Below are positions 56,139 to 64,000 of a stretch of 64,000 nt of DNA, one piece after another. Each line of letters starts with the position of its first letter. The first letter of the stretch is position 1. The translations under genes and the position numbers were made by a program. Origin of the DNA: Bidens hawaiensis (lineage: Eukaryota; Streptophyta; Magnoliopsida; Asterales; Asteraceae); NCBI GenBank assembly GCA_021521415.1, contig JAIQDT010000230.1, forward strand, positions 1,777,501 to 1,841,500, read 5' to 3'. The notes under the pieces are model-generated. The model worked only from the letters and a program-made list of their open reading frames with translations, was not told the DNA's origin and did not search any database.

Positions 56139-58670
56139 ATGGATCAGAATCTTCGTGATCTCAGGTCAGTTTACTTGCTTGCTTCTTCACTTACTGTATG
56201 TTTAAGTAACACATACGTGCATTAATAACACCTTCAATTCTTCTGCATGAATATATATATACCTGCCAAATTTTGAAAATAAATACGGTTAGAACTTTGT
56301 GAGGATTAGTCCCGGGTGTTATTCCGCAAAAGTCCGGTCAAATTTTGAATTAGAAAACGTTAAAATCTGAGTCTAGGTGATGTACGGTAAAATTCCTTTC
56401 AAATCTAAAATTGGAAAAGGTTAGAATCCGACTCCCGAGTGATGTCAGGCAAAATCCAAGCCACCCGTCTGGACGGGGAACGACTGTCGACACCACCCGC
56501 ATATATATACACATACCAAGTGAGAAAGACTTTTCCAAACCGTCTGGACGGGGAACGACTGTCGACACCACCCGCATATATATACACATACCAAGTGAGA
56601 AAGACTTTTCCAAACCGTCTGGACGGGGAACGACTGTCGACACCACCCGCATATATATACACATACCAAGTGAGAGACTTTTCCAAACCGTCTGGACGGG
56701 GAACGACTGTCGACACCACCCGCATATATATACACATACCAAGTGAGAAAGACTTTTCCAAACCGTCTGGACGGGGAACGACTGTCGACACCACCCGCAT
56801 ATATATACACATACCAAGTGAGAGACTTTTCCAAACCGTCTGGACGGGGAACGACTGTCGACACCACCCGCATATATATACACATACCAAGTGAGAAAGA
56901 CTTTTCCAAACCGTCTGGACGGGGAACGACTGTCGACACCACCCGCATATATATACACATACCAAGTGAGAAAGACTTTTCCAAACCGTCTGGACGGGGA
57001 ACGACTGTCGACACCACCCGCATATATATACACATACCAAGTGAGAAAGACTTTTCCAAACCGTCTGGACGGGGAACGACTGTCGACACCACCCGCATAT
57101 ATATACACATACCAAGTGAGAGACTTTTCCAAACCGTCTGGACGGGGAACGACTGTCGACACCACCCGCATATATATACACATACCAAGTGAGAAAGACG
57201 GTTAGAACTTTGTGAGGATTAGTCCCGGGTGTTATTCCGCAAAAGTCCGGTCAAATTTTGAATTAGAAAACGTTAAAATCTGAGTCTAGGTGATGTACGG
57301 TAAAGCACAGAGCAGCAACCATTTGATCAAAACAAGTAACAGATTTGAAGTAGAAAAGGTTATAACTTCGTAAGGTCTGAATCCCGGGTGATATCCGACC
57401 AGATTTCTACCGATATCTAGCCAATATTAAAAAAAACTATTCGAATTTTGTAGGATCCGAATTCCGGCTGATATCCGGCCAAATTTAAAAAAAAAGTATT
57501 CATACTTGGTAGGATCTGAAATGCTGCCAAATTCTGGCCAATATCTAGCCATTTTTTTAATAAAACGATTAGAATTTTGTGATGTCTAAGAATGACATGG
57601 TTTGAAATACGTGTGTGTGTGGTGCGTTTTAGGCTAAAACCAAACCAAAAACTTCGGTTTTTTGAAACTGTTTGGTTTTGGTTTTTTCGGTTTTGGTTCG
57701 GTTTTTGCCATTTGAGCCTGAAGTTTTTAGGCCGGAAAAAAACTTGGCAAAAACAAATGAATTTAGATATAAATAATTTTGTTAATTGTAAAATTATAGA
57801 CTATTATACATTTAACCAAATATATTTGAGTTACATGTTTATTAAATTCTTATAAATTACTTAATATACTCCGTAAAATATAAAAAAAAACAAAAATTTA
57901 GGAATTCGGTTCGGTTTTTACAAAAACATAAAACCTAATCGTAGGTTTTTGTTTCGGTTCTGTTTTTTCGTTTTGAATTTTTCGGTTTTTTTTTCAGTTT
58001 CTTGAACACCCCTAGTTTGAAACATAAAAAAAAGTCATCGATTTGGTGGAGCTTCAAGACTATTTGCTTCGAGATGCTTACATATCTCAATCATATGTAT
58101 ATAAGCATAAAAGTGTTACACTTTGTGATGTTGGATCAAGTATGCAAAAGTACCAAATATTAACAGCAGATTAGCTTTTGTATGATATATGTTCTCTTGC
58201 TGGATTCTTACTAACATAAACTTAACGAACGAACTACTTATGGTCGTTTTAGGTTCCGGTCACATGAGCTGTTAGCTGGAGTCACTGGAATAATGGTGCC
58301 GACATTTGCTCAAGCAGCCGTATCTAGCATAGAAAACAAGATACGGATGGGAATCGCTTTAGGAACCCTGGCCATGAATGTTGTCATAGCACCCTGGGTA
58401 ACCGGTGGAGAAAGGGAAACTAAATGGAAATCTTTCATTTTCAATCTCACGAGGATCGTGCCTATTTATTTAGCGTACTCTATGCTTATGCCAGAATGGT
58501 TCACTTGGGTTGGTTTTCCGGTCATATGTGTCATTCTGACTATACTAGCGTTTTGTGAAGAGATAAAAACGAAGCTCACAGGGCCTTACGAAAAATGTGT
58601 TGATGCCATCAAGGACTTGAGAGATAAGTTACAGAAACGCCAGGTGCGCCCTACAAACGTTGTTGTCTAA
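56139..58670 (+). CDS. Small four-segment membrane protein, family copy C
   Basis: Exon 1 is 56139-56164 (MDQNLRDL..) and exon 2 is 58253-58670, joined in phase 2 to 147 residues. The four hydrophobic segments and the GPYEKCVDAIKDLRDKL tail match copies A and B. It carries a three-residue insert (GGERETKW) relative to B. The 2.1-kb intron contains a 10-copy minisatellite, a duplicated flank and a hAT MITE. Splice sites (AG|GTCAGT, TTTTAG|G) are intact, so it is probably expressible. Function unknown. Confidence 0.75.
56288..56393 (+). repeat. Left copy of a direct repeat flanking the minisatellite
   Basis: The sequence GGTTAGAACTTTGTGAGG through GGTGATGTACGGTAAA recurs almost unchanged at 57199-57304. 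There it is followed by CAGAGCAGCAACCATTTG, a copy of the leader just before exon 1 (56096-56136). A local tandem duplication seems to include the minisatellite. Confidence 0.8.
56461..57199 (+). repeat. 10-copy minisatellite, 75/73-bp units, in the intron of copy C
   Basis: Each unit runs CGTCTGGACGGGGAACGAC..CACCACCCGCATATATA..GTGAGAAAGACTTTTCC. Units differ only by GAGAAAGAC (75 bp) versus GAGAGAC (73 bp), in the order 75,75,73,75,73,75,75,75,73,75. By eye there are no other substitutions between units, so the array was homogenised recently. Unit starts are at 56466, 56541, 56616 and 56689, and the last is at 57135. Confidence 0.95.
57608..58014. mobile_element. hAT-type MITE in the intron of copy C
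   Basis: 407 bp. The right end is ACACCCCTA and the left end TACGTGTGTGTG is a mutated inverse. The 8-bp duplication GTTTGAAA is at 57600-57607 and 58015-58022. The interior has GGTTTTGGTT repeats. Confidence 0.82.
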
Positions 58671-60390
58671 ATGAGAAAAGATTGAGACTGTTATTTATAA
58701 TACTTTTGTAGTAAGGTATAAGTATTCATTTTAAGAACATAATACGCGAACAATATCATGTGGTTTCCCTTTGGATTGTATACATTACATTATTACTGAT
58801 TACAATCGACTATTTGAGTATTAGTTGGAATGCCTAGTGATGAAGGGGTGGGTGTGTTGGAGTAGACGCTAGAGAACCATTCATGGTAGAACAGTGGAAC
58901 CGGCCGAACTGAGTACAAAACAAAATTGAGTTGGTTACAAGTTACAATCAACTGAGTTGACTCATTGTGTTGTCTTCCCACTAAACCATTTACTTTCATA
59001 CAACTTCAAGAAAAAGTTTTCTTTATACTCCTTTTTGTTTTTTTTTTTGTCACAAAACACAAATTTAATGAAATGTGTTGGCGACTCACCTAGGCACATT
59101 GGCCAGAAAGTGACAGAATCAGCTTTGACCAGGTTCAGATTACAATCATTGTTGTAAAAATCACGATTTGGCGTCGATTAATACCAAACTACCAATTAAT
59201 AGGTAATCGGTCAAAACTGGACCGTCAAGTCATCATGTGGACACTGGCTTGCATCCGAGTTGGATGGCCCACAAACTTTTAACTCAACCGGATTTGGATT
59301 GGGCCCATCAATTAGTTTATGGATTATTCTCATGATGACCGATGGGTTACATGGGGAAAAAACCGAATCGAAAAAACCAAACCGAATTAGAAATCAATGG
59401 TCTGGTTTAGAACTTTAGCAAAAACGAATAATTGGTTTTGGTTCGGTTTGTATTTTGGTAAGAACCATAAAAAACCGAACCAAACCGAAATAACCAAAAA
59501 ATTGAATAACCATAATATCTTATCAGTAACCATTAAAATAAAATCTACTAACGACCATTTGTTTAGTTTTAACACATGATTAATAACAAATATATTTGGT
59601 TGCTACATATGGTTAATAACTATTAAAACTAGACTTTTAGTTTTGATTTTGATTTTTGATTTTAAATGTATCTTTTATTAGTTTTTAATATTTGAAGTCC
59701 AAATATTTGATATTCTATTAATCATTAGTTAAAAGGAATAAAAAACTATCATGCCCAATTTCAATATCTTAGGTAAAGTTTTTTTTGGCCTAAAATGTTT
59801 TGGCTCGATTAGCAAAACCGAAAAACCGCATCCAAAACCGAACCAAACCCAAAAACCCAAAAAACCGTAACCGAATAGTTTTAAAAATTGATAAAACCAA
59901 AAGTTTGGTTTTTGGTTCGGTTTTTGTTAAAAACGTCCCGAACCGCACCACGCACACCCCTGGGCTATTCATGTCATCATCTGGACACTAGCTTATTCTC
60001 GAGCTGTACAAATCGGTTAATGGGTTCAAACGGTCCTGGTTATAAACCGGACGGGTTAAGTCAACGACTGGTTGGGACTTAGAAGAAAAAATGTTTGAGC
60101 CTGTCAAATCGATTAGGTCCGGGTTAAATAAATCAGTTGGGCCTAATTAATCTTGTGAATTTGCGTTAACTTTCTTATTAGGCCTATTTTTTGTTCATTT
60201 TATTTCTGGGCTTTGGCTCTCTTGGATCAGCATATAATCAAAAATTCAAAATGCACTACTTGATAAAAATGTTCATGCTAAATTATTAAGAAATTACATG
60301 TCTTGGACCACTAGGCATATTCAAAATCCAAAGATCTTTTAGAGTGCAAAATGCTTATATATTACAAGACTAATGATACACATTTCTAAG
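58671..60390. other. Gene-free region with GGTTCGG-type MITE
   Basis: The 3' UTR of copy C is followed by AT-rich sequence. About 59350-59962 is a GGTTCGGTTTT-rich element ending GCACACCCCTG, like the 57608-58014 MITE, with an uncertain left end. Confidence 0.5.
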
Positions 60391-60690
60391 CTAGACACTA
60401 ACATCCGTCGACGACTCACATCTCAAGATTAAAAGTGAGAACTTATTAGTCATGAACTTAACCACCATAGTGATTTTTTGATAAACCCTAGTGAACACGA
60501 ATCGTAGCATATTGTAACATTTGACAAATATAAAAGCCATGCCCAAGATAGCAAATCCATGCCAAGTGATCCGTTGAGGTAGGAGCACATAAAAAGCTAG
60601 AAAAGGAGACAAGATCCCTGTAAACTCAAAAATGATATTGAAAATCATAGCTTTCCGACCTTTGTTTTTATTTACATGTCAATGAGTAAT
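60391..60690 (-). pseudogene. Membrane-protein family copy D (5'-truncated)
   Basis: The minus-strand frame contains RKAMIFNIIFEFTGILS, then LLPQRITWHGFAIL and NMLRFVF, corresponding to the C-terminal two-thirds of the A0/E subtype. The first two hydrophobic segments and exon 1 are missing, and the frame upstream of RKAM meets a stop. A hAT element (60714-61337) lies just upstream. Confidence 0.75.
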
Positions 60691-60713
60691 AATATTTCAA
60701 TCACTGAAATAAT

Positions 60714-61337
60714 CAGTGGCGGATCCAGGAATTTTTTTCAGGTGGTGCACTACTTTATATGCTTCAATTTCATAGAATCGGATATAAAAAATTCCAAGTT
60801 GGTTCAAGGTTCGGGTCGGTCCGATGGTTTAGACAGAGTTCATTACAAACTAACAAATTAAAAACTAACAGCCAAACAAATTAAAACTAACAAAAACTAC
60901 CAAACTAACAAATTAAAAACTAAAACTTAACAAATAACCTAATAATTAACAACATCAAGAACAATTAAATATTTAACAAATAAATCTAAATTTAACTTTA
61001 CAGTGGGAGGATTCTAGAAAGAGTAACAAGGGTGAGTATGAGGAAGGGACAGAGACAGTCACTGTATAGGTGTGTGTTTTATAAAATCCTAAATTGATAT
61101 AAGGCTGACTTAAAAAAAGATTTAAAAAATTGCTTGCTGCAGGGAATTGAACCCATGACCTTACGCTTACAAAACCAACAACTTGCCATCTAGTCCAATC
61201 CTTGTATTGTACACAGAGTGGTTACTTTCTAATTTACAAGGTGTTTCCTCTAATATTTTCTACATATCAATACACTATTATTTCGAAACTCGGGTGGTTC
61301 CCGGGAACCACTCGTTTAGACTCTAGATCCGTCCATG
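60714..61337. mobile_element. CAGTGGCGGATCC-type hAT element
   Basis: The ends CAGTGGCGGATCCAG and the inverse CTAGATCCGTCCATG match at 11 of 15 positions. The 8-bp duplication GAAATAAT is at 60706-60713 and 61338-61345. No transposase. Confidence 0.8.
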
Positions 61338-61498
61338 GAAATAATGGTAACTAAAAGTAAAAACGGTATATTTGTAAATAGTTCAGAGATGTGCTTGTAT
61401 AATCTATCATTTTGAGAGGGGGGTAAAGTGGATATTCGGTAGCCATGTGAATTAATAAAGTGAAGCGTCGTAAATCATTTTGTTTGTTTTAGATTATT

Positions 61499-62427
61499 TT
61501 ATGTTATTTTTTTAGGACCGACCGATTTCACATCAGTGTAACCGAAATAGCATTTGACAAATATCAAAACCATGCTCAAGATAGCGAGACCATGCCAAGT
61601 GATCCATTGAGGCAGGAGCACATAAAAGCTAGATAAGGTGACAATATCATCGTACTCAGTATATCCCACCAATAGCAAAGCTATAGTAGGGTCTGAGGAG
61701 GGTAAGATGTAAACAGCCTTACCTCTACCCCATAGGGATAGAGAGGCTGCTTCCGGTGAGACCCTCGGCTCGATAGTAGTTTTGCATCAAGCCTTGGACA
61801 TAAGACACATAACACTCAACCATCGGGACACCGACCGATTGGTGCATGTACCCTTGTCTTTCGGCTATCAACGCCACCACATGATGCCTGATTAACCTTC
61901 CGCCACTTTTAACGTTATTTTCACGATATTGGTAAAATAACGTCAAAATTAGTGCAATTTCGCTTTTGCCCACCTGAGGGTTCACACATATATACATTAT
62001 ATGCGTGCACTGCAAGCAGGACGTAATAGATAAGGTGACAAGATCCCTGTAAACTCAAAAACGATATTGGAAATCATAGCTTTTTGTCGTATGTGTTGTA
62101 TATCACTGGTCGGAGAGAACACCCATAGTGATGCAACGAAGTTTGTAACTAAAGCTGCTAAGGAAGGGCCGATAAGTATCTTGTTTCTAGTGTTAGATTC
62201 ACTAAGTTGAATAATTGATTGCATCAAGATTCCCACAATCCCAACAAAGATTGCATACAATGCCACATGCAACAACCTAAAACGGTCATTATTAGTTCAC
62301 TCCTCGTTTTAAATGAACGAAAACAAAACAACAAAGCATGCAAGGGTGTGCGTTCGTGGAGTGACAATATTATGGTGATGAAGATGAAGATTTTTTATTA
62401 CCGGTTATTATCTACGCTAGGATCCAT
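61499..62427 (-). pseudogene. Membrane-protein family copy E, interrupted by a SINE-like insertion
   Basis: Exon 1 is 62427-62402 (MDPSVDNN..) and exon 2 starts at 62276 (LLHVALYAIFVGIVGILMQS). The frame reads FEFTGILSPYL and then runs into the insertion (61645-62026). Beyond it, FYVLLPQWITWHGLAIL and LIFVKCYF resume in the expected order down to a TAA at 61499-61501. Without the insertion the frame would be close to full length, so the SINE-like insertion is the main lesion. Belongs to the A0/D subtype. Confidence 0.8.
61645..62026 (+). mobile_element. SINE-like insertion (Au-type core) within copy E
   Basis: 382 bp between two copies of TAGATAAGGTGACAA (61630-61644 and 62027-62041). It contains GGGTCTGAGGAGGGTAAGAT, CAGCCTTACCTCTACC and ATAGAGAGGCTGCTTCC, words I associate with Au-type plant SINEs. 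The duplication was created inside the coding exon of copy E. Confidence 0.78.
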
Positions 62428-62429
62428 GG

Positions 62430-63452
62430 ATAAAATTTCTTCACTTGTGCCGTTTTGATGAAGAGGGTGATAATTGAAGTAGCATATCAATGGTTTGGCA
62501 TGCATGTGTTTTTTTAATGAAGAATCTCATAATGTAGAAAGAAAATGTGACCTAAATGTATTTGGGCAAATCACGTATACATATACCCATTTTTTCCGAG
62601 TTACTGAATAAAATAAACTTGAACTTTTGGATTACGAAAATAGTTGTTTGACATAAGTTTCACCAATCACAAGAGGACACGTGTAAATATTATTGATGGA
62701 TCAGACCTTCGATAAAAATCTTCCACGATACTTTCATTTTATTAAAAGTAATTATTTTTAGTGGGCCCGAATCGCAACACTATGAATCCATTGCGCCATG
62801 AATGGACATGTTGCATCAGGATGATTCTGTTGCGCCCAGTTTCTTAACTACTTCTTGGAAATTGAAGTTTTAAAAACTGTTTTCTTTGGGTTATTATGAC
62901 TCATGAAAGTTTGCCAAAGATATTTTAATCGAGTTTAATGTTGTATGCATTGCTCCTGTGAGTTATTTCCGACCATTGAATTTACAGTTCAAAACCGGTG
63001 ATGGTTAGGTTCTTGCCAAACCTTTGGATTGTCGAAGGCTAGTTAGGAAGCTGAATTATTAACCTATATATACTAGACCTAATTTTACATTTATGTTGTT
63101 TAGTTCCTTACTGGGATGTTGCTAGCTTGGCATACATTGTTCATAGGGATTACTTAATAATTGTTGGAAGTTTGGTAACACTCAACCAAATAGTAACTGA
63201 AAACTCAAGTAAGTTTTACTAACTTTTTCAATGAATACATGGAGCAGAGAAACTGAACATTAAATAGTAAAGAAAACCCTAGAAGATATGAACTAACAAC
63301 CGATTTTATAGGGCACGTGGATAAACCACTTGACCTGTTATTATCTTAACAAACAACCAGAAATAAAGTACTAAAACAAACACATGTGCAAAGCCTTATT
63401 CTTATCTGCTCCATGAAGTAATCATCATACTTGAGTCACGTGACAATTTGAG
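62430..63452. other. Spacer and probable copia 3' UTR/LTR
   Basis: No gene is seen at 62430-63150. About 63158-63452 lies directly downstream of the copia stop and begins TGTTGGAAG, so it may be the LTR of the minus-strand copia element. Its far boundary was not resolved. Confidence 0.35.
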
Positions 63453-64000
63453 TCACTTTTCATTATCCTCTCTTGACTCAAACTGTCCTACACCAAGCAA
63501 CCACCTGAAATACACAAACTTTTCTTTGGATAAGGATTTTGTGAGTACATCAGCAACTTGATCATGAGTTCCACAGAATTTCAAAGTTACCACTTTCTTC
63601 TCAACCATTTCACGAATGAAATGATATCTTAATTCAATATGCTTCGAACGACTGTGATGTATAGGATTCTTTGATAAGTTAATTGTAGACTTGTTGTCAC
63701 AATAAATAGCTGTTGGCTCTTTCAGCATCAGGCCCATATCATTGAGAATACGGCGCAACCAAATTGCTTGACACGTGGCTCCAGCTGCGGCTATATACTC
63801 TGCTTCAGTACTTGATAATGCAATAGTAGGTTGCTTCTTTGAACTCCAAGAGATGGCTCCACTACCAAGTGAAAATGTATAAGCTGAGAGACTCTTTCTG
63901 TCATCAATGCAACTAGCCCAGTCACTATCACTATACCCAACAAGTGAGATATCAACAGCCTTTGAGTACCATATGCCGAAGTTAGTTGTACCAGATACAT
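63453..64000 (-). pseudogene. Ty1/copia polyprotein, 3' end (cut by window edge)
   Basis: The minus-strand frame contains VGYSDSDWASCIDDRKS, SSTEAEYIA, AIYCDNKSTINLSKNP, HHSRSKHIE and DQVADVLTKSL, the C-terminal RNase H block of copia polyproteins. It ends with a stop at 63453-63455. The visible part is open to the window edge, so I cannot tell whether the whole element is intact. Confidence 0.9.

Noticed and set aside
56461..57199. CRISPR-like array
   Set aside because: The units are contiguous and near-identical with no unique spacers, and the genome is a plant's.
56350..57205. Several 100-277-codon ORFs on both strands
   Set aside because: They are read-through of a stop-free 75/73-bp minisatellite unit within an intron; the peptide is a pure repeat in more than one frame.
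59350..59962. Fully delimited hAT MITE
   Set aside because: Only the right end (GCACACCCCTG) is clear; no matching left end or 8-bp duplication was found, so it is kept only as a note in the spacer entry.

Overview
The window is nuclear DNA of a flowering plant, almost certainly a eudicot. It has GT-AG introns in AT-rich sequence, a U6 snRNA gene with a plant pol III promoter, single-copy plant genes (RAD51C, a Ycf20-like gene, chloroplast arginine synthesis, ESF2/ABT1) and dense plant-type transposons. The GC-rich reverse-transcriptase ORF and the TAGGGGTG-ended hAT MITEs look Asteraceae-like to me, but that is inference; the species is not identifiable here.

Layout. 835-15107: a Ty3/gypsy element of the Tat lineage (gag-protease-RT-RNase H-integrase, all decayed) with three LTRs. 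Its 3' part, including a spliced-looking antisense gene, is duplicated behind an internal LTR, and the whole is bounded by one 5-bp target duplication (ATCAT). 15108-19196: gene-free. 19197-21733 (-): RAD51C, nine exons that join without a break. 21881-29063: foldback elements, MULE-type and hAT-type MITEs and a possible Helitron end. 29293-30203: first member (A0) of an unrecognised small membrane-protein family. 33314-33986: Ycf20-like gene. 34540-36012: an ESF2 duplicate fragment, a U6 snRNA gene and a tRNA-Trp-like gene. 36826-40097 (-): N-acetyl-gamma-glutamyl-phosphate reductase. 41536-42850 (-): ESF2/ABT1 homologue. 43200-45937: two hAT MITEs and a tRNA-derived SINE.

46131-62427 is a local cluster of the unrecognised family. 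Copies A, B and C (+) each have a 26-nt first exon and one large second exon, encoding about 145-aa proteins with four hydrophobic segments. D and E (-) are broken copies of the A0 subtype. The introns and exons of this cluster are insertion sites. Copy A's intron holds a nearly complete non-LTR retrotransposon whose 989-codon ORF has the RT in the middle and a zinc-finger plus restriction-like-endonuclease-like C-terminus. Copy C's intron holds a near-identical 10-copy 75/73-bp minisatellite and a hAT MITE. Copy E is split by a SINE-like insertion with a 15-bp target duplication. The window ends inside a Ty1/copia polyprotein (-).

The five recognised nuclear genes have no operon-like relation. 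They act in DNA recombination repair, photoprotection, arginine synthesis, ribosome biogenesis and splicing. All splice structures were inferred by eye from GT/AG sites, reading phase and family similarity.
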